Of a DNA stretch of 64,000 nucleotides, positions 10,432 through 22,124 are shown one piece after another; position 1 is the first letter of the stretch, and every line of letters starts with the position of its first letter. Source of the DNA: Chenopodium formosanum (taxonomy: Eukaryota; Streptophyta; Magnoliopsida; Caryophyllales; Amaranthaceae); assembly GCA_024500155.1 (NCBI GenBank), contig CM044871.1, positions 74,508,402 through 74,572,401 on the forward strand, written 5' to 3'. Under the pieces are notes generated by a model that was not told where the DNA came from, made no database searches, and worked only from the letters and a program-made list of their open reading frames with translations. Made by a program: the position numbers and the translations under genes.

Positions 10432-11338
10432 CATTTGACCGATTAAATGCAAAAGGTCTTATAACTCCTATTGGACCATTTGGGGACCCACCAGTCAAAA
10501 AGAGGACGGCTAACTAGAACCCTAATGCACATTGCAAGTATCACCAAGGTAGGGGCCATCTTACCGAGAACTATTGGAAGCTTAAAGAAGCTATCCAAGA
10601 CTTAATCGACAACAACAAGCTACCATTGCCCCCTGCCAGTAAGAATCCAAGTATTGATAATGCACCTCTCACTCACTCCTTGGCCATCTCTGATAAGGAA
10701 AACGAGGTTAATCCTTCATCTCTCATCAAACATGTCAAAGAAATCCATGCTATCGAAGAAGAGGAGGAGATCTTTTTCGACGCCATGGATAACCTTCCAG
10801 AATTAGCAAGTAAAGAGGACATACAATTGCTTACAATGTCTATGATGGAAGGAGCGCACTTGCTACGTGAAGCCCTCAAAGTTGTAAAAGAACTTCAGAA
10901 GAAATATGATGAGGTTTCACCCTAGAAAAATAAATCCAGAAAAGAGTTCACGCCCATGGGAACGACTTATGAGGCGAAACACTTTCCTTTACAAGTCACC
11001 GATAAACCCAAGAAGAGTAATAGACTCTACACTCCAATTGGGATTCCATACTCACAAATGTTCAAAATGCTCTCCGAGAGTGGCGAGATCAAACCTCTTG
11101 AACCGAGACCATTTGAATCATTAAAAAGGACAGATAGATATTATTGTTAATATCATCAATCAGGGGGTCATACTATCGAAAACTGGTTTAAATTCAAGGA
11201 TTTAATTTAGAAAATGATTGATGATAAGAAGCTAGTCCAAGTTCCACAAGAAGAGGATGCAAATATTAATGGAGTTTGGGACAGTGACAAAGAAGACGTC
11301 TATTTAAAAGACATGGTAGGACCTCCACCTTCGGTGTG
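10432..11338 (+). pseudogene. Tat gag C-terminus / nucleocapsid-like region, broken
   Basis: Two related blocks of the form 'YHQ..GH..EN' (around 10537-10580 and 11145-11190) look like degenerate zinc-knuckle repeats of Tat gag proteins, in each case followed by a Lys/Asp-rich helix. Between them lies an acidic stretch (HAIEEEEEIFFDAMD, around 10740). At least a TAG near 10514, a stop at 10923-10925 and a TAA at 11148-11150 interrupt the frame. It links gag and protease in what was once one polyprotein. Confidence 0.6.
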
Positions 11339-11345
11339 ATATGCC

Positions 11346-12812
11346 ATGGATGACTTTTGGGTTGAAGAAGATTCATCAATAGACGTCCTCACAAGATCCG
11401 GGAGAATGCAACCTCCTGTTTTGACACAACCCATGCCAACCACACAGCAAGTTTCCATACCTATCATAGAAGATAATGACATCGTCAAACAGTTCAAGAA
11501 AACCAAAGTTGAAATGAACGTATGGAAGCTTCTGGCAACGTCTCGAGAACATAGGTTGGCCGTAATGAATGCCCTGGATAAAATAGGGATAGATTCTAAC
11601 ACCACTCTTGAAGGGTTGGCTAATTTCCTCACGAGTGATCTCCCTAGTCCCATCAACTTGATCACCTTCTCCGACAAGGATTTGCCCCCAGAAGGTGACA
11701 AACACTATAAGGCATTAAACCTCACAGTGGTTTGCAAGAGAATGAACGTCCCTATGACTCTTGTAGACAATGGGTCAGCCATTAATGTCTGTCCACTTAT
11801 AATTGCGAGGATGTTAGGCATAAGGGATGAAGACTTAACCCCGTCAACGCAAGGAATAAGAGCCTATGACAACACTCGTCGTCAAGCTCTCGGTAAAATT
11901 ACCATGAATATAATGGCGGGAGCGATAGAACACACTACTACTTTCCAAGTAGTAGATATTAAAGCTTCATTCAATCTATTGTTGGGACACCCTTGGCTTC
12001 ATGACCTAAAGGTCGTCCCCTCATCTCTCCACCAACAAGTAAAAGCTATAGTTGGAGGAATTCCTATTAACATCGATGCTTCGTCTATGAGAATCAACTC
12101 TATAGAGAATCCAATAATCAATGTGGATCACGATGAAGATTTGTGTGGCTTTAATGAAGAGGTCTCCTTAATCCAGGAGGATGAAAGGACCCCTCTCTGC
12201 CACGACCCCCATTCCAACATGTTTGTGAATGCTATTCTGAAGAAGCAAGGACATTTCCCTGGGATGAATCTAGGAAAGAAGAAAGGAATAGCAAAACCGC
12301 TGGAATCACCTGGCCTCCCTAAATTAGACACTTTTGGACTTAGTTTCGAACCGACTCGGAAAGATCTCAAGCGAGCACAGGAAAAGTCGAAGGCACGTAG
12401 GGACGCTCGCATTCAAAAGAAAGCAATCCCAATGGATCAGTACCCTCTTACCCTTAATGGACAATTCATAAAAGAAGGAGAGGACTATTCATGCTACGAA
12501 TTTCCCGAACCATTTTTCGTAAATGGCATAAGGCAATTGGGATTCAAAATTTTCTTAGATTGCTATTTCACAGATGAAATCCCAATTCCTGTCCCTAAGG
12601 AGAAAGCACCCCCATGCTTTGACTTTAATGTCATGGGATTATTATTTGGGCGAGAAAAGGATAAGCCAACATACAAAGGGGATAACTCCTCGCTCATTCA
12701 GACAGTCCTACAAAGCGAAAGCGAAAGCTTCGATCCCTCGAAGCTAATCACTCCAGCGGAAGGATCGCTACAAGGGTGGCGCAAGACCGCCAAGGTGACT
12801 ACTCCAAGTTGA
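11346..12812 (+). CDS. pro: Tat element aspartic protease region with G-patch-like motif
   Basis: 488-residue open frame. The protease active-site block is LVDNGSAINVCPL (around residue 140); DNGS instead of DTGS is usual in the Tat clade. The second protease block LLLGHPWLHDL follows at about residue 210. Around residues 300-320 a glycine-rich block, PGMNLGKKKGIAKPLE, looks like the G-patch-like motif seen between protease and RT in Ogre/Tat polyproteins. The N-terminus of the open frame is arbitrary (an internal Met of the polyprotein) and the C-terminus ends at a stop before RT. It would process the gag-pol polyprotein in the particle. Confidence 0.8.
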   Translation: MDDFWVEEDSSIDVLTRSGRMQPPVLTQPMPTTQQVSIPIIEDNDIVKQFKKTKVEMNVWKLLATSREHRLAVMNALDKIGIDSNTTLEGLANFLTSDLPSPINLITFSDKDLPPEGDKHYKALNLTVVCKRMNVPMTLVDNGSAINVCPLIIARMLGIRDEDLTPSTQGIRAYDNTRRQALGKITMNIMAGAIEHTTTFQVVDIKASFNLLLGHPWLHDLKVVPSSLHQQVKAIVGGIPINIDASSMRINSIENPIINVDHDEDLCGFNEEVSLIQEDERTPLCHDPHSNMFVNAILKKQGHFPGMNLGKKKGIAKPLESPGLPKLDTFGLSFEPTRKDLKRAQEKSKARRDARIQKKAIPMDQYPLTLNGQFIKEGEDYSCYEFPEPFFVNGIRQLGFKIFLDCYFTDEIPIPVPKEKAPPCFDFNVMGLLFGREKDKPTYKGDNSSLIQTVLQSESESFDPSKLITPAEGSLQGWRKTAKVTTPS

Positions 12813-13006
12813 AGGAAGATCTCCATCACGACAGGGCAAGGACCGATGTTCGAAGAGTCGTCTAAGTTAGAGTCAGAGTCTCTCCCTATAGAGTCATGTA
12901 GGTCTTTAGTTGTAGCACCTCCTTTTATCCCTTCCCCTAGAATAGTTAGTGATCAAGTCCCTGAGGACATATCACTCTTTGATGTAATGATCCCAAAGTA
13001 TAAAAT

Positions 13007-14360
13007 ATGACTTCTTCTCCTTACTCCTTGTGTTCTACTTTAACCCAAGATGACGAGCATTGCTTAACTAACAATGAAAAAGACAAAGAACTTATTAAAG
13101 CAATGGAAACACTTAAAAAGAAGACACCGATAATTGAAGAAACTGAGACGGTTGATATCTCAAATGATTCAACCAATAAAAGAAAAGTTAAAATAAAACT
13201 AACACTTAATAAACAAGAAAGAACCGATTTAATTAACTTGCTTAAAGAATTCATCGATGTATTTGCTTGGTCATACGAAGATATTCCAAGCATTAATAGA
13301 GAAATAGCTCAACACACTATACCACTAATATCGGGAATGAAACCGGTAAAACAAAAGTTACGTCGTATGAAACCCGACGTAGCTCCTAAAATAAAAGAGG
13401 AACTTCAAAAACAAATAACTGCAGGTTTCATCGAGGTGTCTAAATACCCCGAATGGGTCGCCAACGTCGTCCCAGTTCCAAAAAAGGATGGAAGGGTAAG
13501 AATGTGTTTCAACCATTGAGATCTAAATAAGGCAAGTCCAAAGGACGACTTTCCTTTACCACACATCGATATTCTGGTGGATAACATAGTAAATCACGCA
13601 CTTCTCTCGTTCATGAATAGATACGCAGGCTATAATCAAATTCTCATGGCAGAAGAAGACATGGAGAAAACAACCTTCATAACACCATGGGGTACTTACT
13701 GCTACACGGTAATGTCATTTGGGTTGAAAAACGTGGGTGCTACTTACCAACGTGCAGCGACTGCCTTACTCCATGACATGATGCATAAAGAAGTCGAAGT
13801 ATATGTGGACTACATGATTGTAAAGTCAAAAGATCGTTCAGGCCATCAAGTAGCCTTAAGAAAATTTTTCAAAAGGCTAAGAAAATACAATATGAGGTTG
13901 AACCCATCTAAGTGTGATTTTGGAGTCACCTCAGAAAAGCTTTTGGGTTATGTCATAAGCTCTAGAGGAATAGAGATAGACCCAACCAAGACTAAGGCAA
14001 TCATGTCAATACCACCGCCCAAAACCGAGAAGCAGATTCGAGGATTTATTGGCCGGTTGCAATACATAAGCAGGTTCATATCAAAATTGATGACAATATG
14101 TGAACCAATCTTTAAAAAGCTTAAGAAGAATGTACCAGTAATATGGGATGACGAGTGTCAAAAAGCCTTTGAAAAGATCAAAGCCTATCTCGCAAATCCT
14201 CCAGTATTAGCACCAGCACTTCCAGGAATACCTCTCAGGTTGTACTTAACAATTACCAAAGAGATAATGGGAGCTATGCTAGCACAAGAAGTAGAAGGCA
14301 AAGAAAATGCGATCTACTATCTAAGCAAGAAAATGCTCGAATATGAAGCACGCTATACGC
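13007..14360 (+). pseudogene. Tat element reverse transcriptase, catalytically dead and interrupted
   Basis: RT fingers and palm are recognisable from the block KQKLRRMKPDVAPKIKEE (about 13350) to the thumb/connection (about 14300). Three lesions are visible. The Arg codon expected after FNH is TGA (13517-13519), which fits a CGA to TGA transition. The first catalytic Asp block reads FMNRYAGYNQ (N where D is expected), and the normally invariant YVDD box reads YVDY. Both changes remove metal-binding aspartates, so no activity is possible even with read-through. The frame then runs into the hAT insertion at 14361. Confidence 0.85.
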
Positions 14361-15310
14361 TAGGGGTGAAAGTTCGGTTTTCGGTCTGGTTTATAGGCCA
14401 AACCGAAACCGAACCACCCTATTTCGGTTTCATGATTTTGCAAACCACACCGCACCACTTAAGAAAAGAAACCGAACCAAACCAAACCACTTAAATTTCG
14501 ATTTTCCTTAAAAAAAACCGAACCACACCAAATTTTCATCGTAATCATCAAATATTGCAAAAAACCGAACCAAACCACACCAATCAAAACCAATCCAAAC
14601 AAAACCAAACCATACAAACATAATTAAACAAGTTTTATTAACATCAAAGTAACAAATCAAAACCAAACCAAACTAATCCATACGAAACAAGTTTTAACAT
14701 AATTAAACAATTTTTAACATAACAGCAGCAAATTTTTTCCAAAAAAATAAAAAAATAAAAACAATAACAGCAGCAGAATGGTCGATCTGTAGGCCAACAG
14801 CAGTCATCTTTCATGAACACAACATCAGCATGAGTTAGGAGAAGAAGAAGCAGCACTACAGCAGTAAGGAGAAGAAGCAATTGAACAATTTAGCTTCGCA
14901 AATAGGTGAAATTGCAATTGACCTTTGGACGGTGGAAGGTGATAGGTGGTCGATGGTCGGTGGTCCGTGATCGGTGGACGGTCGCCAGTGGAATGGAGTA
15001 TGAGTGTATGACTGATTGGGAATTGAGAGTGAGGGAGAGTGAGAGGCTGAGAGAGTGAGAAATGATTAGGGGTTTTTTTTTTCTTTACATACTGTGTAAA
15101 ATTGGGCTAGGGTTTTGTTGGTGTTGGGCCGAAATTTCGGTTCGGTTTTTCGGTTTCTTATTTTTTGAAACCAAAACCGAACCATATAATATCGGTTTCT
15201 GGTTTTTACAAACCGAAACCAAACCACTTAAGAAAAAAACAGAACCATATTTCTTAATCGGTTCAGTTTTCGGTTTGGTTTGGTTTTAAACCGAGTTTGT
15301 TTCACCCCTA
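14361..15310. mobile_element. Non-autonomous hAT element in the RT/RNase H region
   Basis: Ends TAGGGGTGAAA...TTTCACCCCTA with a perfect 8-bp duplication ctatacgc (14353-14360 and 15311-15318). The subterminal zones are rich in accgaaacc/ggtttcggt words. No transposase is encoded. Related to the element at 58384-59055 by ends and subterminal repeats. Confidence 0.93.
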
Positions 15311-15863
15311 CTATACGCCACTTGAGAAATTGTGCCTTTCCTTGATGTGGGCCACAACCAAGTTAAGACATTACATGCTTGTGCATACAGTCTTCGTAGT
15401 CTCCCGATTAGATCCACTCAAGTATCTATTTGAGAAATCTACACTCAATGGGCGCATATCGAGATGGATAGTCAATTTAGCCCAGTTTGATGTGAAGTTC
15501 ATGCCACAAAAAGCTATCAAAGGATCTGTGGTGTCAGATTTTCTAGCAGACTTTCCGATAGAAGACTCGACGCCAATACGCGACAATGAATTTCCAGATG
15601 AAGACTTCATGGTCAATGAAGATGATACTTGGACCTTGTACATCGACGGAGCCTCAAACCAAAAGGGATGTGGCGTTGGAGTAATACTAGTATCACCTAA
15701 AGAAGAGCATGTTCCAATCTGCATAAAGCTTTATTTCGACGTTACCAACAACGCTGCTGAATACGAAGCATGCGTGGTAGGCCTTGAAACAGCTTTGGCA
15801 TTGGGAGTAAAAAAGTTACGGACATTCGGAGACTCTTCATTAATCATTAATCAAATCTTCTAA
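15311..15863 (+). CDS. RNase H and archaeal-type RNase H domains of Tat element
   Basis: Resumes after the hAT guest with the block PLEKLCLSLMWATTKLRHYM, the end of the RT-linked RNase H/connection. A second RNase H follows: WTLYIDGASNQKGCGVG (first catalytic Asp), NNAAEYEAC (Glu) and FGDSSLIINQ (Asp). The presence of two RNase H-like domains is the hallmark of Tat-clade polymerases. A TAA at 15861-15863 ends the frame although the sequence beyond is still homologous polyprotein. Confidence 0.8.
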
Positions 15864-16660
15864 AGGTGGAAAGTAAGGAGCGAAAGTCTGGATCCTTACC
15901 AAACCTATCTGGAAACCCTTACTAATCAGCTAGAGAAGGTAGAATACACATATCTACCCAGGGAAGAAAATCAATTTGCTGATGTCTTGGCCAGACTAGC
16001 CTTAATGGTTAGGATTCCTACGGAAATCGAGCAAATGCCTCTAACTATAGAAAAAAGGCACAAACCAGCATATATTCAAGCTATAGAAGATGATGAAGTA
16101 ATCCAGGACGAAGAAGAAGATGAGTCCTGGTATACAGTTATACTCAATTATGTCACCAAAGGAGAATACCCTCCCCATGCTGACAAAAAAGCAAAAAGAG
16201 CATTAAGACTCTTGGCTTCCCAATATGTACTCATAGACAACGAGCTGCATAAAAGAGTACCTAAGGGTCGAGCTCTCTTATGTGTAGGAAAAAAGGATGC
16301 CCAAAGAGCAATGAGGATTGTCCACGAAGGAATTTGTGGAAATCACGTAAATGGCAAAATGTTAGTCAAAAAGATAATGCGAGAAGGATACTATTGGACT
16401 ACAATGAATAGGGATTGCCATCAATACGTAAAAAGATGCCCTAAGTGCCAAATCTACGCTAATTTACAACACGTTCCTCCATCTTTACTCTACACATACA
16501 CGTCGCCATGGCCGTTCTCTACATGGGGAATTGACATCATCGGCAAAATCACTCCCCCAGGAACAGGATGTCAAGAATATATCCTAGTGGCAATCGATTA
16601 CTTCACAAAGTGGGTCGAAGCACAATCATACCCTAAACTCACCGCAAAACATGTAGCACT
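15864..16660 (+). pseudogene. Tat integrase, N-terminal part (split by CACTA element)
   Basis: In the same frame as the second RNase H after the TAA. The tail of RNase H (block LARLALMVRIPTEIE) leads into integrase. The zinc-binding HHCC module is seen as H..H (VHEGICGNHVNG) and CPKCQ (about 16438-16452). The catalytic core begins with the block WGIDIIGKI, giving the first Asp. At 16661 the frame runs into the larger CACTA element; the rest is at 21194-21973. Confidence 0.8.
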
Positions 16661-17110
16661 CACTAGTGGAAAAAAGGTTATCCGTACCGGGCAAAAAGGG
16701 CCCGTCCGTAACGGGCAGCGTCCGTTACGTATGCGGCCATTACGGATGGTCATTGTTATTCGTAACGGGCACTGTTCGTTACGAATAACCCATTATTCGT
16801 AACTGACATTTCAAATGTCCGTTACGAATAACCCCTTATTCGTAACTAACATTTCAAATATCCGTTACGAATAATGGGTTATTCGTAACGGACATTTCAG
16901 GTGCCCGTTACGAATAAGGCCTTTATTGTATTAAAATAAGTCCTTATTCGTAACGGGCACCTCAAACACCCGTTACGAATAAATGACTATTCGTAACTGA
17001 CATTTGAAATGTTCGTTACGAATAAAGTCTGATAGTATATAATTAAATACTTATTTACGAATAAGTGGTTATTTGTAACTAACAACTCTCCTGCCCGTTA
17101 CAAATAATCA
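16661..17110. repeat. Left subterminal repeats of CACTA element
   Basis: At least ten copies of attcgtaac/gttacgaat words in alternating orientation. Such arrays are the binding sites of the TnpA-type protein in CACTA elements. Confidence 0.8.
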
Positions 17111-17360
17111 TTAAATTAATTTTTTTTTATTAAATTTTGGCAGCATGTATTTACATATAATTAATTTATATTAATTAATACCTGTTATAATAAACCTGTT
17201 CCTATAAATAAACAATTATACCGAACAATCTTTCATAAAAATTAATACAACGTAATATAAAAATTGAAGTAGTAATACATTTCAAATAAAAACTTGTATA
17301 AATTTATCCAACACATACAACAACACTAATAATATTACTTTGTTCTACCTAAGCTAATAG

Positions 17361-17462
17361 TTATGCATTCAAAAAATATTTACTTCTAAAGTATTGCGCC
17401 CACTGTTCTTGAACTACATTCAACTCGTCAATATCATACGGAGCTGTCCTTTGACAAAAATC
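17361..17462 (-). pseudogene. C-terminal exon resembling plant transposon Ulp1-like protease
   Basis: On the minus strand an acceptor (CAATAG at 17463-17468) is followed by an open stretch of 33 codons ending in TAA. It includes the block YDIDELNVVQEQWAQYF, like the C-terminal tail of Ulp1-type cysteine proteases carried by some plant CACTA and Mutator elements. The catalytic part is not seen nearby. Assignment is from pattern memory and is tentative. Confidence 0.4.
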
Positions 17463-17546
17463 CTATTGAAAAAAAAAAACATATGAATGAGGTTACAAAA
17501 TAAAAACAATCCATAATAAAAACAATCATTAGAATAAATGTGATGG

Positions 17547-18224
17547 TCCAAATTAAAGAAATAAAACTCAAAATATAGAAATAAAACACATAACAACCTT
17601 AATTAACTTATATTTTGATTTCTATGAATTGAAATCAATGAAAAGTGAACATTTACTTACTTTTGGGAGCGTATGTATAGAGCCAAAAAGGCTTCAAAAT
17701 TGCCTAACGAACTTCTATCTTTCTCATCTTTCATGTATTGGTCCAAATTAACACAATAAAACACATAACATCCTTAATTAACTATATTGATTTCTATGAA
17801 TTGAAATAAATGAAACGTGAACATTTATTCACTTTTGGGAGCGTATAGAGCCAAAAAGGCTTCAAAATTGCCTAAGAGACTTCTATCTTTCCCATCTTTC
17901 ATGTATTGGTTCAAATTAACACAATATAACATATAACATCCTTAATTAACTTATATTTTGGTTTTTATTAATTGAAATCAATGAAAAGTGACCATTTACT
18001 CACTTTTGGGAGCGTATATAGCAAAAATGCTTCATAATTGCCTAAGGGACTTCTATCTTTCCCATCTATCATGTATTGTTCCAAATTAACACAATAAAAC
18101 ACATAACATCCTTAATTAACTTATATTTTGGTTTCTATGAATTGAAATCAATGAAAAGTGACCATTTACTCACTTTTGAGAGCGTATAGAGCCAAAAAGG
18201 CTTCAAAATTGCCTAAGGGACAGA
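17547..18224. repeat. Fourfold tandem repeat of ~170 bp
   Basis: Units at about 17547-17740, 17741-17907, 17908-18077 and 18078-18224. Each contains 'ccttaattaac', 'gaattgaaatcaatgaaaag', 'ttttgggagcgtat' and 'ggcttcaaaattgcctaa'. On the minus strand each copy has a ~60-bp open block reading roughly LGNFEAFLAL, as if an exon with part of its intron had been amplified. Confidence 0.8.
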
Positions 18225-18844
18225 AAGGTGCCAGTTTCGAAATAAGTATTTATTTGTAACGGACACCTTACTTGCCCAATCAACAGAACTTCATAAAAGC
18301 AAGACTAAATTATAACCAACTTCAATCTCATATTAACATTGATGAGTCTATCAATCTTTGACAATTTTAAAATTATAACTAACGTAATCTAATTGCTTAA
18401 ATATAATTACCATGTGTCCAAATACCACTTTCAAAGATGAATAACATGAGTATATGTGAATGTACAGTTTATATCAACATAGTGCTCAAATGATCAAGCA
18501 TTAATTCATTTTACCCACTAGATACATACCAAATCAGCAGTGGGAAAATTAAATATAAAGGGGAAAAAAAAGGTGATTCTAAAACTCCTAAATACAGCCT
18601 TAATTAACATACATTTCTAAACAAGAAGTTGAACCACTCAGTCCACCAAAAATCCTCTTCATCAAGAAAAAGGGTAACACGCATGTAAGGCATCAAGGGA
18701 ATTGACTTTGGTAACACTTTCCCTATCTTAAGCTTTCTACTGATGTGATAAGTAGAAGCAAGAGGTAGATGGTGCATATAAACCATTATGTAGGTCAAAT
18801 TTAGCCAAGCCCATTAAACAACTCAGGAAATTAGCAATAAACAG

Positions 18845-19062
18845 AAAAGGCCTGAAATGAACTGATCAGAACTGAAATTTCAGAACTGGTCAGAACTGAT
18901 CAGAACTGATCGAAACTAAAATTTCAGAACTGATCGGAACTGATTAAAACTGAAATTTCAGAATTGATCGGAACTGATCAGAACTAAAATTTCAGAATAG
19001 ATCAGAACTGATCGGAACTGAAATTTCAGAACTGATCGGAACTGATCAGAACAGATCAAAAA
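18845..19062. repeat. Short tandem repeat array (gaactgatcrgaactg)
   Basis: About nine irregular copies of 'aactgatcggaactg' alternate with 'aaatttcagaa'. Low-complexity array inside the CACTA element. Confidence 0.85.
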
Positions 19063-19332
19063 AGACCTAGCTGCCTTTTCTTCTTTATCATACCCACTTG
19101 CACAAATTTTCTATAAGTTTGCTTATCTTATTAACATGCTCTGCCAATTTTCACAACTTCATCCAATAATCTAGAATGAAGTAGTCAATGATAACACACT
19201 AATATAATAACTCACCTAAATAGACTGCAACATATGGAAAGCCGATCATCAAAAATTCCGCGAACCATGTCAAAAAAAGGAAAACGGAATGTTAACATAG
19301 TTATTGGCCATTTTCTGTAAGATCATGCTCAC

Positions 19333-19497
19333 CAGTGTAGTTGATACAGCTCCACGGACGAGAGTTCTAGGCGACTGAGAGGATCCTTTAAGGCTTTGAC
19401 AACACTTTCGCGTCCTAATCTCCATGGTAATGCAGCAAACTTAGTTGCAACTACTACATCCATCTTTGGATCTTTCTCTTTTTGCTCCTTAATAAAT
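19333..19497 (-). pseudogene. Captured exon of an aldo-keto reductase gene
   Basis: On the minus strand an open exon of about 55 codons carries the blocks VVVATKFAALPWRLGRESVV and LSRLELSSVELYQLHW. The second is the substrate-binding/active-site H region of aldo-keto reductases, and the first resembles a plastid AKR-type oxidoreductase (the At1g06690 type). The donor is at the split Trp codon (TG|GTGAGC at 19332), where such introns are expected; the acceptor is proposed at 19498 (AATAG). No other exon of the gene could be placed with confidence, so this is a captured fragment, not a gene. Confidence 0.75.
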
Positions 19498-20927
19498 CTA
19501 TTAAAGAACTTATTTTCATGAAATATCAAGATAGCAGACCAGAATCAACAACTCTACATTTCAGACTTCAGAGGAGCTAAATGCAAACAAAGCAAAATCA
19601 TTAACTTATCTCAACTGCAATGACATTAAAGTTATACATATTACAAATCCACTATTATCAAATCATCTATGGGACAATGAAGAGTTGATTATAATAAAAC
19701 AGCCAAATATACTTAAAAAAAAGTTGAAGCATATAATTATGCTAAAAGCAACACCATACATGTTAACCAAATAATGTTGTAAGGTATATGAATCACTTAT
19801 GAGTGCTCGAAACAAGATATTTTAATTGACAATTAGAATGCATTGTCAAAAAGTCACAAACAAAATCTTGAAACCAGAATGCACATGTAATAATAATGCC
19901 TTAATCATGTTAAAGTTTACATCGAAGCCATTGTAATATTGTGGTTTTTGGGGATTAGATGAGTCACCCGGAACCCAAAACGATTTTTAAGCAATAACCC
20001 ATTCCACTACTCAAAATGTTCTTTACAGATGAACTTCTCATAAACGGTCGTCCAAACGATAATTCTTACTCCGCTCTTGAAACGCGGCACTCTCTCTTGA
20101 TAGGTCAGCTCTTCACAAGCTGCAAAACAACAACTCAAATCTACTCAATTTTAATTTTTCCACAAAATCCAACATAACACTTTTGACATTTTAATCTGTC
20201 ATATTCAACCAAAAACAAAGAATATATGATATTAGTTATAACGCCCTGTATCCGTCACACTGCTTCTTGTTTAATCAAATCAACCAATTGAACACCAAAT
20301 TAATCAATTCAACATTGAAACAATCAATAAAACAACGAACAAATCAAATGAACATCAAATTACGAATTTAAAAAGCAAGGATTCGATGAATTTTAGGCTT
20401 ACATGTTGAATTTATACAAGCAAAGGAAGAGTATAACACAAATTAAACGAATTCAAATACTGAATTCAATTTCTTAACTGCAATTAAAGAAGATAAATTG
20501 CATTGAACTGAAACAAATTGGATTGAAAATTTAAATTAAGAAGGTGAGGAGAGAGAATACCTGGGTTCACAACTTTAAGTTACGTATGCTTCAACTGGAG
20601 AATTGTTTTTGCTGATGTAGGGTTTCAGAGAAAAACAAGTATGTATTCGTATGTATTCATATCCAAGTTCAATTCACTTGATTTGGTAACGCATCGACAA
20701 CCCTAAGAAGGGGAACAAGAAGAAGTAAAGCGAGTTTATAAATAAATAGAGAGAAAGAAAACAAAGCTTGAGCTGATAACCGAGCTGCTTCAATGGAGTT
20801 GCGGGAGTGAGGACGGAGGACGACGGCCGAGCTGCTTCAACATTGGAGTGAGAAAGGGGAAATAATATTTTGAGAGAGAGAGTGAGAAAGGGGAAATTAA
20901 AAGTTAGGGTTTACTTTGAAACCTATT

Positions 20928-21193
20928 CGTAACGGGCAAGACTTGTTGGTTACGATTAGTTGGTTATTCGTAACGGGCAGGATTTGTTAGTTACGACTAG
21001 TTGGTTATTCATAACGGGCAAGACTTGTTGGTTACGACTAGTTGGTTATTTGTAACGGGCAAGACTTGTTGGTTACGACTAGTTGGTTATTCGTAATGAA
21101 CATTGAATTTGCCCGTTAAAAATGATGTAATTGTAACGGGAAATCATATGCCCGTTACGAATAGCTTGTTACAAATAAGATTTTCCACTAGTG
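20928..21193. repeat. Right subterminal repeats of CACTA element
   Basis: Includes four near-identical ~40-bp direct repeats (attcgtaacgggcaagact ... ttggttacgactagttgg) between about 20925 and 21100, then inverted copies to the terminus. Confidence 0.8.
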
Positions 21194-21973
21194 ACTCTTT
21201 ATCGAAAGAAATATTATTTGTCGGTACGGATTCCCACATGAAGTGATAAGTGACAATGGAACTCACTTTCAAGCCGAATGTGAAGAATTGATACAAAAAT
21301 ATGGCATCCAACATCATCATTCTTCCCTCTATAGACCTCAGGCAAATGGAGCAGCCGAAGCAGCTAATAAAAATTTAAAGACTATCATCGATAAAATGAC
21401 GGAAAATTACAAGGATTGGCCTGAAAAACTACACTTCGCATTTTGGGGTTATCGCACATCAACAGGAAATACGCCATTTTCCTTGGTTTATGGAATGGAT
21501 GTCGTACAACCTGTCGAACTAGAGATTCCATCTCTACGCATCGCGTTAGAAAGAAAACTCGATGATGTTGAATGGACTAGGACAAGATATGAAGAGCTAA
21601 TTCTACTTGATGAAAAACGACTAGAAGCTCTACATCATACTCAATGTTACCAAACTTGTATGGCTAGGAATTTTAATAAGAAGGTCAAGACACGAAACAT
21701 CAAAGTAGGAGACTTGGTGTTAAAAGCATTCAGGAAAAATGTTTTAGATCCAAGGGGAAAATTCAGACCTAATTGGTCTGGACCCTACATTGTCAAGTCC
21801 AACTCGCTGTAACCAGAGGAATTGAAAATTTCGCTCTCGGTTACTGGACTCGGAAATGTTAAACAAAAGTTTTTCCAATTCTGTCAGGATGTGCAGCAAA
21901 ATTAACTGACATGGATGGCAATGAGTTCTCGAACATGACAAATCTTGACCAACTTAAGAAATACTACCCATAA
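21194..21973 (+). pseudogene. Tat integrase, C-terminal part
   Basis: Continues the integrase core after the CACTA guest; the second catalytic Asp is in the block VISDNGTHF and the Glu in NGAAEAANK. Further on come the conserved FAFWGYRTSTGNTPF segment and, near residue 180 of the open part, the GPY/F motif (block NWSGPYIVK), the C-terminal DNA-binding module. A stop at 21810-21812 cuts off the last ~50 codons, which are still recognisable in another frame to the block LDQLKKYYP and TAA at about 21973. Catalytic residues D, D, E are all retained, unlike in RT. Confidence 0.85.
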
Positions 21974-22124
21974 TTACTTGAGTAGAATATTCAAGAGAGC
22001 TACGTTTGGCCTGATTCCATAAGAAAGGATACGTAGGCAACCCTTTACGGGTGCAGCTACTTTATTCTTTTCAAATCTCGCATCCCAGACCTAAAAATTC
22101 AACAGAAGATCGACAAAATATCGG

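Larger units (their letters stand above)
16661..21193. mobile_element. CACTA (En/Spm) element inserted in integrase; carries host-like fragments
   Basis: Terminal inverted repeats CACTAGTGGAAAA...TTTTCCACTAGTG with a 3-bp duplication act (16658-16660 and 21194-21196). Both subterminal zones carry many direct and inverted copies of attcgtaacgggca. I find no Transposase_21-type transposase, so it is non-autonomous. The interior holds a Ulp1-like terminal exon (17361-17462), a fourfold ~170-bp tandem repeat (17547-18224), an 'aactgatcrgaactg' repeat array and an aldo-keto reductase exon (19333-19497), all on the minus strand where orientation can be judged. A 5'-exon-like block ending in a GT donor lies near 20560-20620 on the minus strand. 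Confidence 0.93.

Noticed and set aside
16661..21193. Autonomous CACTA element with its own transposase
   Set aside because: The termini are intact, but no Transposase_21-like (Tnp2) sequence could be found on either strand.
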